Positions 34,181 through 46,690 of a stretch of 64,000 nucleotides of DNA are shown here, in pieces. Both the position numbers and the translations under genes were made by a program. Position 1 is the stretch's first letter, and each line of letters starts with the position of its first letter. The DNA is taken from contig ML991802.1 of NCBI GenBank assembly GCA_010094025.1, positions 62,001 to 126,000 on the forward strand. Direction: 5' to 3'. The notes beneath the pieces were generated by a model. The model saw nothing but the letters and a program-made list of their open reading frames with translations. It searched no databases and was not told the origin of the DNA. This DNA is from Viridothelium virens (lineage: Eukaryota; Ascomycota; Dothideomycetes; Trypetheliales; Trypetheliaceae).

Positions 34181-37100
34181 TCATCGTTCAATGATGGCGC
34201 TGGTGGTAGTGGTGGCAGTAGTGGTTGTGCCGTCTTCAGCATCTGGCTGCTGGTTTCCTCTGTCATCAACAATGATTCTGCGACCGCATCGCTCGGGAGG
34301 AACGCCGTCTCGAGCGGCTCCGAAGTCGAGGACCTGTGGTTGCTAAGTTAGCTTCGCACAGTCATCTATTACTACAATAAGCTCACTTCAATATATGTCA
34401 GGTTGTTGCGTTGCACTGCAGCAACGCATCGTCGGTCATTGAATTTGACCTGCCAGACGCCACTCAAATCCGTAAGAAGGTCTTTGACGCACTCTCCGGA
34501 TTTGATATCCCACATCTTCAATGTGCGATCCGAGCCAGAGATGACTTTCTGACCGTCGTGCTGGAAGCAGGTAATCGCTGCTGAGTGAGCGCTTAGCGTA
34601 CTCTTACACTGACCCGTTTCAGGATCCCAGATGCGCAAGGTAGAGTCGGCTGCTGCAGAGACAAGACGTCCGTGGCTGAGGTCAAGGAGTCCCACTAGGG
34701 AAGAGTGACCGTCAAGATTAAAGAGACAGGTACCAGTTTCCAAGGACCAGACCTTGACTTGGTTGTCCATTGAGCCAGAGATGCATCGACCGCGGGCATG
34801 ATCTAGCACAACACTATAGACCTTCGATGAATGCCCTTGAAGTCTGTGCACTAACTCGCCTGTGGAGATTCTCCAGACCCGTACAGTGCAGTCATAACTA
34901 CCACTGACCAGGGTGTCACTATGAGCAGCAATGGCCCGGACTGAATGATGATGACCGACGAGGGCTCGAACAAAGTACGGATTGTCAGTATCGTGTACCG
35001 GCGGTCCAGCTTGGAATATACTGGCTTGGCCCTTCTGGGGCATTTTCCACACCCGAAGACTGGAGTCACGCGATCCCGTGATGATAAGCGTTTCCTTGGG
35101 CATCATGATCGGCGTCCCATCTGCATTTTTGCCAATCTCTGTGGGTTTGAGGATTTGTAAACATCTGACCGTGGATGTGTGACCTTGAAAGATCTGCGTG
35201 CATCTGCCCTTCTCAATGTCCCATATGCGAACTGAACGGTCCGTAGAACCAGAAACCAGAGTGTTGCCCTCATACTGTAATGCCCATACACCACCTTCAT
35301 GACCCTGTAAGCAGCAACGTAATGCTCCAGTCTTGGTATCATAGACATTGATGTTGGTATCATCGCTGCCCGTCAAAATCTTATCGGTGTCGAACTGTAG
35401 GCAGGTTACGACGTGACGATGATGTGCGCGAAAAGCGATATGGTGAGGCTTGACGTCGTTGTTCATCCAGCTTCTTCGAATAAGGGAGTGTCTCTGATAA
35501 AGCGATTTGAAAAGGTGAAGGTTCTTCAAGCTTGACAAGCCGGTCTTAGGATTCGGTACGGCCAGGGCAGCTGCATTAGCAAAAGCGTTTGGTCCATGAG
35601 CTTCTTGTATCTTCTCTATCCACTTGGGGGACTGGCTCTTGGACACTGCTACAGATTTGCGCTTTGCGCGCTTTGAGCTCGGAGTCTTCGTAAAAGTCCT
35701 TCTCTCTTCACTTAGAAATTTGGCAGCTGCTTTTCTCTTTGGTCGACTTGGCGCAGAAAACGAGGAAACGGTCTCATCCGTATCGGCCGTAGGACTGCCT
35801 GCTAAACCGAGGTCGACAAAATCATTCTCTCCTATGAGAGTTGCTGAGCTACTGATGTCTCTCTCCCAATCCCAGTGACCGTTCGGATGCTGCCAACCCC
35901 AGCCCTGCTTGATAGCCTTTTCCAATTCTCCTTCTGGCAATTCATATCCATCCGCGTCGAGGAGGTCTTTCCATGCTTTTTCATCAGAGTCAATGATTCG
36001 TCGCCACTTTTTCGAGACCTGCGCAGCACGACACATAGTCTGATGGTCAAAATGCTTCACAATGTTCATGCTCAGCTCAAGTGGAAGCAGATCGAGAAAG
36101 TCACACTTGAGAGCCGGATTCACCACGTCGGCCACAAAACGTAAAGTCGGTTTCGCACTGCGCCTCAGTAATTGATACATTACGTACGTCTGCATCTCGG
36201 CGGGTAGGGCATCGAACGAATCAATCATGGTCGGAACGTCCAGGAGTGTTGGGGTCGGTAGCTGAGGATGAGGAGTGAGTAGCTGTTCCGAAGATTCGTG
36301 TGGTGGGCCATGATTTCCAGACTGAGAAGCTTCAGATTGAGTCGAATGACCTATGGGAGTCGCCTCACGAAGGCGGCTAAAGGGTAACGAGTCGTTACTC
36401 AGCTCCGGTCTTGCTCGTAGACGAGCCCGAGACAGACTGGCTGACGCAGTCACAGGAGACGCACTTGGACTTGGGAGGCTCGCATCCAACTGAGAGCTCG
36501 TATCGATCGGAGGTGGACGATCGTTGCCTGCAAATGTCAGATCTGGGTTGGAGAATTCGGAAACAACGTCCAGGTCATTTTCAGCTATCGGAGGCGTAGC
36601 AGACATGCCTGCACTGGAACTGATGTTTACGGCGCGATTGAGGGGTTGGGGGGCTTCGGAAGTTGAAGTGTCCTGTGATGCTGTTGCTACAGACAAAGAG
36701 CTCTCTTGAGCTCTTGTGAGCTGAGCCTCTCGTCTAGCCCGCTGTAACAGTGAAGGACGGTGAGGCGGGAGATGATCTAGATAATTGGGAGCTATCAATT
36801 CTCCTGAAGTATCTGAATCGGTATCTGGTGTTTCTGGTAGCGAAGCATCTTGCTGTAGCGCTTTATCTTTCGATCTGTCAGTTATCTCCACCACGCGTTT
36901 ACGTCGAGATCTGGAGGAACTGGCTCTCGGTTCGTCTGGGGTGAAACGGCGTCTCTTGCTACGGCTCTGTTCGCTGACTATCTTGGCAGCTTCAACGATC
37001 GAGACCGGTGAGGCAGGACGCTTGCGAGAAGAAATTGCAGTCGATGCTGTCTCCTGTAGGGGAATCGCTTGTGATAGCGAATCTCGCGAGACACCACTCG

Positions 37101-37741
37101 ATGGTTTGGAAGGTATATTGTTATACTCCTTCGTGATCTGAACCGAGCCATTGGAAGATTCAAGGGATGCCTGCAGTTGATTATACTAGAAAACATCATT
37201 GAAGTCAGTGGAGCTGAAAATGATACGATATCTAGGCAGATACACGTGCAAGAGCAACGTGAAGTCAACGTGCTAGTGGGTGGAGGTACGGTCATACCTC
37301 ACGGAATTCCCGTTCTGGGCTGTCAGCCTCTCGAAAGCAGGCTTGATGGCCTCCTACGCTGAACGAAACCTTTTTCAGAGATTGGGGAGTTGGTGTTGAG
37401 GCGAGAGGATACAGCTTCGGATCACGCTCATTCAGATGTCGTGAAGGCTTCAACACGATGGGTGCAAGAGACGTCGTTGTGGTCGTGGTCGTAGTTACAA
37501 CAGTTGTTTGTGTGGCTGGTCCATAAGACAGCTGGGCCAGTGTGCTATGAGAACAAGGTACATTTGCTCCACCAGTATCCATTCTAGCTTGTTGGCTCAT
37601 TTTGCCTCCTCGCGTTGTGGCTTGTTTTGGCTGCGAGTCGGGGAGGGGCGAGGTTCCTGACGAGAGCGTTTTCGAGGTAAAAGATGAGCTGCTGGATTGC
37701 GTTTCCACAGCAGTATCACCATCGACACTAGGAAAGTCCAT
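34181..37741 (-). CDS. CDC4: SCF F-box/WD40 substrate receptor Cdc4 (Fbw7 type)
   Basis: Exons 37741-37298, 37185-34387 and 34333-34181 (both phase 0) encode about 1131 residues. Cdc4 is the nuclear receptor of an SCF ubiquitin ligase that recognises phosphodegrons in cell-cycle regulators. The fungal N-terminus shows the poly-Thr block TTVVTTTTTTTT and HLNERDPKLYPLASTPTP. Basic nuclear-signal-like runs follow (SKRPAS region, RSRRKR). The dimerisation D-domain lies at about residues 471-507 (FDALPAEMQTYVMYQLLRR), the F-box at about 509-550 (LDLLPLELSMNIVKHFDH) and WD40 repeats from about 730 to 1080 (for example NTLVSGSTDRSVRIWDIEKG, DTLVSGSYDCTVRVWRIS). The last exon adds LDFGAARDGVPPERCGRRI and a Thr-rich tail. 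An in-frame ATG at 37849 could extend the N-terminus by 36 residues. Confidence 0.93.
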
Positions 37742-38992
37742 AGGAGTGGAGGAGAGAGTCGGGTAGTGTAGAAGGCAGCTGCGGCAGAAAGAAGCTGCCC
37801 TTGTTTGGACCGAGGGTTTCGATAGCAGGGAAAATCTGAGGATTGTCAACCATCACTTTGGAGGCCGTCTTCACCAGATCTCCGAAACAAGAAATCGTGT
37901 GTGGCGTGTGGATCCTGTACAGCTCTATCACCTGAGTGCAGGGTTCTCGGAAGCCGTGGCAAGGGCGCGGTGAAAGGCAGCGCGTCGTGACAAGGTTCTG
38001 CCACCGGAAGAGGCTATACAAAGAAAGAAACGAAGCAGAGCCAAATGTAAAGCGAAGTCGTGGCGGGTCGTCAACGAAGTCGGAATGGAAAATGAAGCTG
38101 GGTAAGAAAGCCGGTCTTCTGGGTGGTGGATGAGAAGGGAGGGGCTGGAGAACTCGCACTGATGAAAGGCGGAAAGTTGGTATCACTTGCAGTCGGGCTC
38201 GGCTAAAGGTGCATCTCCATCCTCATCGCAATCTTCTCTCGACTCTATCCTACTTTTTACCACGAAGACAGCTACCAACTGACCTGGCATATGACGCGGA
38301 CAATGTTCCCCGTCATCTAGTGAGACGGGACAGCCTGTCACTTGCAGGCCAAACTTCGTCTGAAGCCCGATCATGCAGTTTCGGATCTCCCATAACCGCC
38401 AGGATCTGTGGCGACACAGCCCAACGGGGCCGTGCTGTCCGCCATCGTCTAAAAGGATACATTGTTCATCGACGAATAACTTGCAAGGTCCTACGCGGGC
38501 AAGCCGGTAGAGAATGTACAGTCTTAATGCTACTTTTGTTTCTTGAAATCTGGTGACGGTTCATTAAATGCCTATGATCGATCTATGGACGTAGTCTCAA
38601 TACGGACATTGCTCAGCGGCCTCATATATTATTGATGAATTACTTTCATCTCTGTCCGACTGCGCAATGGCATTTTGGAACTGATCTTAATCTAATCAGA
38701 AATGCGTTTGGTTGAGAGATGTTCTCATTGACTGTCGAATTTTTATTGAACGCATTATTCCGGAGATGAGATGCATCTGATAGAGATTTGAATGATGTCT
38801 TCACTCGTATATCTCTTCCAATATCATTTTCAATTATCGTTCGCCCCAGATGTTCGGTTCGCATGGAAGGTGTGAGGTCGGACACGTGACTGCCATCGTT
38901 CCTGCCATTGTGAAAAAGTAACTCTCAGACTCTGCCTACCTTAGGTATCTGTGAACGGGCATCTCCATCTTGATCACTCGATCTGAGAAAAC
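37742..38992. other. Divergent intergenic region, CDC4 to HOP1
   Basis: About 1.25 kb with two divergent promoters. The CDC4 side (37742-38190) has long open minus-strand sequence of low complexity that is probably its 5' leader. No further gene is supported. Confidence 0.5.
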
Positions 38993-40694
38993 ATGGTCAT
39001 GGCGTCCGCTGCTGTGACAGTCACGAACACCGCTCCTCTGCTTGAAACTCACTCCGCCAAACCTACTGAGACTCTGAAAATAGCTCTTGTTCAGGTTGTC
39101 AGTATTCCATTAAGCGAACGGTAGGTTTGAATCTTAGAATCAAAGGTAGGTTCGGTGGCTGAGGATTTATCCAGCGTTCTCTCTCCAGCTTGTTTCGACT
39201 TCGCGTCGCTCGATTCGGTCAAAGACCAAAGAATTACCTATGAGACTCATGCAGTCACTACGAACAAGGAATGCCAACGAGGACAGTCGAGATCTGAGAA
39301 CTCATTGCCTGTCTTCAGACCTCATCGGACAACAAGCGTTATAGAAATACATTCTGTACTTGTAGGTGTACATCTCTGCACAATTCTTCCGATATCGTAG
39401 GGTATCCAAATGAAGGAAATACTTACTCTAACCCATCGTAGAAGGCAGCTTTCATGATTTGCCAAACACCCAACGAATTGCACAGTCTTCAAATCCGACT
39501 ATACGAAGACGGAATCGTCACAAGAGAGCTAGTGGAGATATACACGATTCGACTGGAATCGAGCAAATTCGAATCTGATGAACATGGACGTATGACCTTG
39601 CATGAGCTTCTGCGTAGTTTGAAGACGTATTCACGCCGGCTTCCTTTTTTTACGGGTGGGCACCTTTGCCGGATACCACTCCTAATATCGTCACTAACAT
39701 ATCGAAGGTAAAACGTCGATCAAGTTCTACCTCATATATACCCCTCATACCAACTCGAGGTCTGATTTGGAGGGTTTTGAAGTCACCTCGCTCTCAGACT
39801 TTCCAAGCGACCGTATCACAGCGAGAGATGGATTTAAGGTGCACCAAGAGACGTTCTCTTCACTGATTCTCGGTAGCCAACGGATGAGGCTACAGATTGA
39901 ACACCTGCAGCAAATCGGGGATACCCAGGAGACGACTCAGGAGTCATTGAGAGATTCAAGGACTGCAAATTTTCTAGAAGAAGTTTCGCAGGTAGGAAAT
40001 GCCCGTGCATCTTCAAAGCGATAGAACCTTAATGTTAGATGTACTCCGTGCTTAGCTGATCAAAATAGAATATGAACACACCAATAGGCGGGGACCCTAC
40101 TCAGGAGCGACCGAGTCAGGACTGGGCCAATTCACATTGCGCACAGGACTCTGCTCGGTCAGAGATATGTTGTCCCTGTGGGTCTTCGGCAGAGGAGCCG
40201 GGTATGGTATGTAGGAGATATACGCTTCCCCATCATCAGCGACTCCCGATCTGGAGAAGATGGAGATCCTAATTAACGAAATGCAGATGCGATGCAGAAG
40301 TTGCCACACGAGACAGCATGCCGGCTGCTACGGGCATCTGCACTTCAGTCGTCCCGGTGTGGTCGTCGAACATGTTTGTTGGCTTTGCATCTTTAGCGAA
40401 GCCCTTCAAGTCCCTGAGAAAAGCCGACAGCTACGCGATATGGCACGTCTACGGCGGTCAATGAGTATCATTTGGACGCACGGCTTCGTCAACGCGGAGA
40501 CACTTGCAAGACAGCTAGACTGCTCGGCAAGCAATGCGAAGAAAATAGTTAGTCTTCTTACGACTTGGCAATTTCTGAAAGAAACGCCAAGCAGCACGCA
40601 GCGCAGGGAGGCGTTTTCGGTAGCGAAGGAAGGGCAAGAGTACGATCGATTCATGAAGTGGTTTGTTGGCGGGCAAGCAGACTATCGAATCTAG
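38993..40694 (+). CDS. HOP1: Meiotic chromosome-axis HORMA protein Hop1
   Basis: Six exons (38993-39094, 39146-39361, 39442-39655, 39708-39991, 40069-40206, 40287-40694; all phases agree) encode 453 residues. Hop1 coats meiotic chromosome axes and promotes double-strand breaks and inter-homologue repair. The HORMA domain spans about 25-230 (LKIALVQ, ELHSLQIRLYEDGIVTREL, EIYTIRLESSKF, TSIKFYLIYTP, GFKVHQETFSSLILGSQRMR). A PHD-like zinc finger follows (CCPCGSS, MMRCRSCHTRQHAGCYGHLH, HVCWLC). Then comes a winged-helix segment (IIWTHGFVNAETLARQLDCS, ASNAKKIVSLLTTWQFL), matching the chromatin-binding region of Hop1/HORMAD proteins. The intron between exons 5 and 6 falls inside the zinc finger. The protein ends soon after the winged helix, so a long linker and C-terminal closure motif are not evident. 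The first junction (gttgtc donor) is the weakest. Confidence 0.85.
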
Positions 40695-41821
40695 ATAGCT
40701 TCTTCATGTGTGAGCTCCCCTTGCACCGTCTGAGAAGATTCGAATTGACAATCAATTCGATACGTGCTGGTGGATCTGGTGCCCATTGTGGCGGCTATTT
40801 ATCGTCCGTCGACGACTGCAGGAAGAATTGCGAAACACTTTAGCTGGTTAATTGTGGCCGTCACGGTGCAGATCTTAAGAGCCTTGGTGATGATAGCAGC
40901 AGCCCCTGGCCCAGCGCATGCATTGTCCAAGGCGGCACCGTGGGAGCTCGCTATCCCGAGCAGATTGTGGAACGGCGGTGCAGCCAAGGAGCAGCCGAGT
41001 CCGGTGTGGGGCATAGCGGGACGGGTAAAGACCGTGCACCTGTACGTTACTGGAATTAGCAGGATTAGGTAGGCACGCTAGACGGCAAAGGGAAGAGCTG
41101 GGGCCTCTACCTGCAGACCTCCGCTGCTCCTTCACGCCGGGCTCGCAATGGAGCTTGATTGTTTAGACCGAACCTTGAGAGTTTGCGTCTCAAGGCCCGA
41201 CCAGGGGCATACTGGTCGCTGATGCTGATGACACCCACGGCATTTGGCATTTGGGAAGTACCTTGGACGTGAGCCGCGATATGGACGTGGCTTCCCATCT
41301 CCTTCGGTTGCTACACTTGCGGAAGTACGCTGTGATCGAAAGTCACCTTTTCCATATAACGAGCGCCTCCCTGCAACACACTAATGTTCGCTTTTTGGGA
41401 GCTCCCGGCGCTTTAGGCATATCGCTATTCCGCTTGGAGATATCCGTAAGCTTAGTCTAACCCGGTGTCTGCAAAAGGTTACTGGGGCTCCTACGGTAAA
41501 TGGAATGCTCATCACTGGTTTGCCGGACGTCCATGCTCACCTGCACCTCTCTCTGCTGACCTGTGAGTGCGTACGTCGACCACGGAGTAAGCCCTTCTTC
41601 TCTCCTTGTCACTACCTATTACAATCGCCTTCCCGGGTGTATCCGTTGCCCGAAGGGCAAGCAGGTACTTGGCGAGTGTGCGCCAGCTCCTTGTCTTTGG
41701 CCTTCCAGATGTCTCGTCGCTAACTGGAAAATTATAGACATCGAGATGTCTCGTATGCTTGCCTATCTGGCAAGGGCGCTCTAGACGACCCACGAGAATA
41801 AGACCAATACATACGTCAAAG
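40695..41821. other. Intergenic
   Basis: About 1.1 kb between two plus-strand genes. Frames at 40764-41072 and 41505-41844 are open but have no recognisable family. No RNA gene or repeat is seen. Confidence 0.5.
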
Positions 41822-44587
41822 ATGGGACGGACATCGAAATTCACGTTCCCAATGCCTGGCCGACTACATGACGGACCCGATAGGCAAGCCCTGCCAGACG
41901 TGTCAACTGGATATGCAAGCGATAGAGCAAAGGGCGAACACTTTCTTAGAGTGGGCCAGATGCCTCAGCAATACACATACGATATGAAACTTGGGTCAAT
42001 GAGCGTCGCAGTCTCTGAAGCGAGTTATGATGGGAGATCAGAGATGAACGACTCGCCTGAAAAGAAGCGCTCCCAATCCAAGTCTGGTCAATCGCTACGC
42101 CCAAAGCGTTCATCACCTGTGCTTGGAGAAAGGCAGGCTAGAATTGTGGGGCCTCCTCCAGTGAGCGGTCCAACATGGCCTGTTCCACAGCAAACTTCTT
42201 CTCCGACTCTTCGCTCTCACTACGAAGCCCAGCGCTCTTTTCCTTTAATTGCCCAACCAGCATCTGCCTCTTCCTCGCGAGATACGGCATCGAGGAAAGG
42301 GATATCAACATCTGCCACAGCTGCAACTTCACCGGTGGTCAAGTCTCACCGCCAAGCTCGGGAACAAACTATTGGGAAAGATCACACGAAACCTCAAGAC
42401 AAAACCAAGCGACCCTCGCGCCTTGACATCTCTCGACTATTTCCTCGAGTTAAAGGCAATTGCGAGAAGCTGTTATCACCCTCGCAGCTTGCCTTTTCTC
42501 CATCTTCACTCACGAGCAAACCCGAATACACCTCATCGCCAATTCCAACTCCCGGAAAAGGGGGTAGGTGGGGATTGAAAAGCAAAAAATCAAAAGAGTC
42601 GATAAAGACTACGTTGAGTCAAAGTACACAAAGTACGGTATCAAGGTCGACTGGCCCGGAAAAATACGATAGTCCTAAGCTTAATGTCAAGAGACCGCCT
42701 CGTGGAATTCAGCACTGGTTCGAGGGAATAGATATAGATGAAGATGAAGAAGATGATGAGGAAACCGAAGAAAAGCCTACCTTTGACCCCTCCCAAAGTT
42801 TCGACCCTACCCGTAGGCTTGCTAATGCCTCCAATGCCGTCTGCATACCGAGTCGCGATTCGCGCTACCAAACGATGAACAAAGCCGAGCCGAGTCTTGC
42901 AGGGGAAAAGTCAGATGTACTAGATTTTGCCCATCGGCCTCCTACAAGCCGTATTCGTGGACCGGTGGCTACAACTCCAAATGGAAGAAAAGAAAATGGC
43001 ATATCTCATACCAATCTTCAGAACCACAGTGTACTCTCCCTATCCTCAGACGAAGACGAAACAGATGTACGTGATTCACGAACTAGACCTATTCACAATA
43101 CGGACAGAGACGACAGCGGCGTCACGATCCGCAGTACTTCGCGAACGACTGTTTTCCCCATCCAGCATCCCGTACGCAAACACGTTTCTCCCCGGAAAGA
43201 GACGGACAGTTTGCGACATAGTGGTCTGACTTCAGGCTCAATACCAATCGCGCCTCCTAATTACCAACACATGCATCCATCAGCTCTATCAGAGCAGAAC
43301 CGACATCAAAAGGATAACCACAAGAGCTCTCAAAGCCAATCGTCCTCTGTGCTGAATGAAGAAAATCCGACGCGGAATTCTAGTAATTCCAGTGATCCCT
43401 TCCGTTCTCGCTCTAGTACTCCTACCCGGCCTGTATCACCTGCATCAACTATCACTACCGTCGGTACGGAGGCCAAACGACGAGAGTCTTCCCGTATGAT
43501 GGAAGTCACGAAAGAAGAAGAGGCCCTGCTTGCGATGATGCGACGTAAGCGAGCAGCCATGGCAAAGAGCAGCTTCTCAGAGGGGTACAGGCAGGCTTTA
43601 GCGGAAGAACAGGCTTTGTTAGAGGACGAAGCCGCCGAAAGAAAGAGACAAACTCTTCTTGCCATGCAAGCTAGGCAGCGCGAGCGAGAATACGTGCCGA
43701 GATCCAGGGGTCACTCTCGAGCGTCGCAGACCTCGAGTGCATACGTTGATAGTCCTACCAGCGTCAAGTTTCCAGGCATCCCAAAACCAATGGACAGCTC
43801 ATCTTCGTCTCCCGATACCCGACGAAATCACAGGGAACCGCCCTCCTCCCATTCATCTTCCCAATCAACCCCGACTCCACAGATCCCCATCCGCTCCAGC
43901 TCTCGCTCCTACTCGAACCTTAACAGCACCATCTCCCCTTCATCGACCTCAAACCAGCCGCCTTTGCCACCACCACCTTCATCCTCATCTTCCGAACGTC
44001 CCGGCGACGATTCAGGCCCTCTCGCCTCCATCACCATCGCCTCCCCTTACCTCCACCTCTTCCCTTCCCCCGGCTCTCGACCCATCGAAATTAATCCCAT
44101 CGACGCTCTCCTCGAATCCTCGTCCAACTCCACCAGCCCCTCCGCCACCCACTCCCATGCCACCGCCTCCACCATCGACTCCCCGCTCACCCCAGACCAC
44201 GATGCTGACGACACAACGCCACGCCCGTGCCAACGGCTTGAGGCGTTCGAGTCGCGAAATGCATCCCGGAGTAGCGAGATCTTGCCGATCTTTGCGCAGA
44301 GCCCGCCACCCTCAACGAAGGAGCGGAAGATGGCGCAATCACAAAAGCACCCGCCTAGCAAGGAGAAGGGTAGGGTCCCTGGGGACAGAAATCAAAAAAC
44401 GAAGCCCAAAGGAAGGAAAGATATCGTCAGTGTGCTGAGTAGTGCAGAGAGCATGCATAGTCTGAGCAGCGTGCAGTCTTTGAGTAGCGTGCAAAGCCGG
44501 AATAGCGTCGGTGCGGATGTGCTGGCGGCGTGGGGGGCACTCGGGGGATGGAGTCAGGATGAGAGGGTGAAGTTGGGACAATTCTAA
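41822..44587 (+). CDS. Large disordered Ser/Pro-rich protein, unknown
   Basis: A single open exon. The start at 41822 (MGRTSKFTFPMPGRL) is preferred because this N-terminus is common among otherwise uncharacterised Pezizomycotina proteins; an upstream in-frame ATG at 41759 would add 21 residues. This gives 921 residues, mostly disordered with Ser, Pro, Thr and basic residues. An acidic run (EDEEDDEETEEK) lies near residue 315. A compact charged helix is likely near residues 560-620 (KEEEALLAMMRRKRAAMAKS, SEGYRQALAEEQALLEDEAA), the best candidate for a conserved interaction module. Poly-Pro/Ser tracts and a repeated SLSSVQS pattern occur near the C-terminus. No enzymatic domain or membrane segment is seen. 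Function is unknown; a phosphoregulated scaffold is plausible only as an inference. Confidence 0.75.
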   Translation: MGRTSKFTFPMPGRLHDGPDRQALPDVSTGYASDRAKGEHFLRVGQMPQQYTYDMKLGSMSVAVSEASYDGRSEMNDSPEKKRSQSKSGQSLRPKRSSPVLGERQARIVGPPPVSGPTWPVPQQTSSPTLRSHYEAQRSFPLIAQPASASSSRDTASRKGISTSATAATSPVVKSHRQAREQTIGKDHTKPQDKTKRPSRLDISRLFPRVKGNCEKLLSPSQLAFSPSSLTSKPEYTSSPIPTPGKGGRWGLKSKKSKESIKTTLSQSTQSTVSRSTGPEKYDSPKLNVKRPPRGIQHWFEGIDIDEDEEDDEETEEKPTFDPSQSFDPTRRLANASNAVCIPSRDSRYQTMNKAEPSLAGEKSDVLDFAHRPPTSRIRGPVATTPNGRKENGISHTNLQNHSVLSLSSDEDETDVRDSRTRPIHNTDRDDSGVTIRSTSRTTVFPIQHPVRKHVSPRKETDSLRHSGLTSGSIPIAPPNYQHMHPSALSEQNRHQKDNHKSSQSQSSSVLNEENPTRNSSNSSDPFRSRSSTPTRPVSPASTITTVGTEAKRRESSRMMEVTKEEEALLAMMRRKRAAMAKSSFSEGYRQALAEEQALLEDEAAERKRQTLLAMQARQREREYVPRSRGHSRASQTSSAYVDSPTSVKFPGIPKPMDSSSSSPDTRRNHREPPSSHSSSQSTPTPQIPIRSSSRSYSNLNSTISPSSTSNQPPLPPPPSSSSSERPGDDSGPLASITIASPYLHLFPSPGSRPIEINPIDALLESSSNSTSPSATHSHATASTIDSPLTPDHDADDTTPRPCQRLEAFESRNASRSSEILPIFAQSPPPSTKERKMAQSQKHPPSKEKGRVPGDRNQKTKPKGRKDIVSVLSSAESMHSLSSVQSLSSVQSRNSVGADVLAAWGALGGWSQDERVKLGQF

Positions 44588-45062
44588 AGGGTGGATTAGA
44601 ATTATGTGTTCTGAAAAAATACTCACGCGGCGGTTTTCATTTGTGTCTGATGAGCTAATGACTCTGTATATTGGGGTTTGACTATGGGTAATGTGGATGG
44701 ACGTATTTCGTTCCCGTCTACGGGCTTCTGTTTGTGCTTCGGAAAAGTTAGAGAGACAGGGCGCCAGTCTCTATCGAGCGTTTTAATGTTGCATCGTCTG
44801 GGTTTATATTTAGCATTGGGCTCCTCTCGCAGCTCTGCTCACTATGGGCATACATCACAGGGGCGGGCTTTTCTTGCTCTAGCCTATCTATGACATCAAA
44901 GACATGTGTAGTCCCACACGGTGTTCCACGATAATTGTCCCTCTTCGTTCAGATGGCTCTTCGAGATAATACGGATATAACAAAAATCCTATATACAGAT
45001 ACGTGGCATGTGCAAACCAACGACAGTCCCGCAACGCCATCACCTCATCCATCTTCAAGGCC
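44588..45062. other. Intergenic between convergent genes
   Basis: About 0.47 kb between convergent 3' ends. Nothing recognised beyond presumed 3' untranslated sequence. Confidence 0.5.
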
Positions 45063-46690
45063 TTACTGCCCCGGCGCAATCAACATTCCCCTCTTCTGAG
45101 CATCATGCACCCAGCCACCTGCAAGCGGTTCTCCACCCTGCACCTTCGTCTGCCTAATCCTTTCCTCCAGCTCCGGCCTGAAATGCCTGATCAGGCCCTG
45201 TAACGGCCACGCAAATGCCTCTCCCAGCGCGCAGATCGTATGACCCTCAACCTGTTTCGTAAGCTCCTGCAACATATCAATCTCCCTCTCCCTCCCCTCT
45301 CCCTTCTCAAACCGCTGCATGATCTGATCCGTCCACTTCGAGCCCTCACGACACGGTGTACACTGACCGCACGACTCATGGTGATAGAACTTCGACAGCC
45401 GCGCAATGGCGCGCACAACGTCCGTCGACTGATCCATCACGATGACCGCCGCAGTACCAAGACCCGACTGGCTATCCTTGAGCGCGTCGAAGTCCATGAG
45501 CTGCTCGTCGCAGATGCGCCTAGGCAGAATCGGGGTAGAGGAGCCACCCGGGATGATCGCCTTCAGATTATCCCAACCACCACGCACGCCGCCGCAGTGC
45601 TTATCGATGAGCTCGCGCAGCGGAATCGACATTTCCTCCTCGACAGTGCAAGGGTTGTTGACATGGCCAGAGATGCAGAAGAGCTTGGTGCCGGAGTTGC
45701 GCTCGCGCCCAAACGAGTTGAACCACGACGCGCCGCGGCGACAGATAGTCGGGGCGACGGCGATGGTCTCGACGTTGGCGACGGTGGAGGGGCAGCCGAA
45801 GAGGCCGACGGCGGCGGGGAAAGGCGGCTTCAGACGCGGTTTCCCGGGCTTGCCTTCGAGGGACTCGATGAGCGACGTCTCTTCGCCGCAGACGTAGGCG
45901 CCCATGCCGCGGTGGATGAAGACGTCGAAGTCGTAGCCCGAGCCGCATGCGTTCTTGCCCAGGAGCCCGGCTTTGTAGGCTTCTTGGATGGCGCGTTGCA
46001 GCACCGTGGCTTCGTGGTAGAATTCGCCGCGGATGTAGATGTAGGCGGCGGTGCAGTTCATGGCGCGGCCGGCGACGAGGCAGCCCTCGACCAGCTTGTG
46101 CGGGTCCTTGCGCATGATTTCCCGGTCTTTGCAGGTGCCGGGTTCGCCTTCGTCGGCGTTGACGACGAGGTAGCGGGGTTTGGTGTCCTTGTCCCAGTCT
46201 TTGAAGTTCATGAAAGACTACTTGAGTCAGTCTATATACGAGTCGTAGTACGTGGAGAGGGAAGTCGAACCCATTTCATGCCAGATGGAAATCCAGCACC
46301 TCCTCGACCCCGTAGCCCTGATGCCTTGATCTCTGAGATGATCTATATAACTGAATTAATATCTTTTGCATATCTCGTGAATCCAATGATGGTACAAACC
46401 CAATCATGTCCCTTCAGTATGATCTCCTTCGTCTTGTGCCAATCCCCATACTTCATCGCACTCTTGAGATCCGCGCCATGGTGTCCGTAAAGATTCGTAA
46501 ATATCCGATCCTGATCAGGCAGATTGCCATGGGTTCGTTTCGGAGTGCCATCTTGAACAGTGGCGAGGTTTCGCCGTTGCTGTCGAGATGAAGAAGGGGG
46601 TGGAAGGCGTGATGCAGAGGCGATGCAGGGCCCAACTCGCTGGTGAAGACTACTCAGCGCCTTCGAAGAAGTAGCAGGCTTGGCAAGCAT
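45063..46690 (-). CDS. NADH:ubiquinone oxidoreductase 51-kDa subunit (complex I)
   Basis: Exons 46690-46400, 46342-46271 and 46217-45063 (all phase 0) encode 505 residues. This is the NDUFV1/NuoF homologue (nuo-51 in Neurospora), which binds NADH, FMN and the N3 iron-sulfur cluster at the tip of the complex I matrix arm. The N-terminus (about 40 residues, Ser/Arg-rich, ending near RRNLATVQ) is a mitochondrial presequence. Conserved blocks are [35 protein letters not shown] (nucleotide/FMN loop, split by intron 2), [45 protein letters not shown] (three cluster Cys) and [12 protein letters not shown] (fourth Cys). All expected ligands are present. The long opposite-strand frames here are antisense shadows. 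Confidence 0.96.

Noticed and set aside
43659-44438. 259-codon plus-strand frame rich in Pro/Ser/Arg
   Set aside because: It lies in another frame of the large disordered-protein gene; low-complexity GC-rich DNA leaves several frames open.
45240-46490. 416-codon open frame on the plus strand
   Set aside because: It is exactly antisense to the complex I 51-kDa subunit exons. Its composition (Ala/Val/Gly/Asp rich) is the reverse reading of a GC-rich conserved gene.
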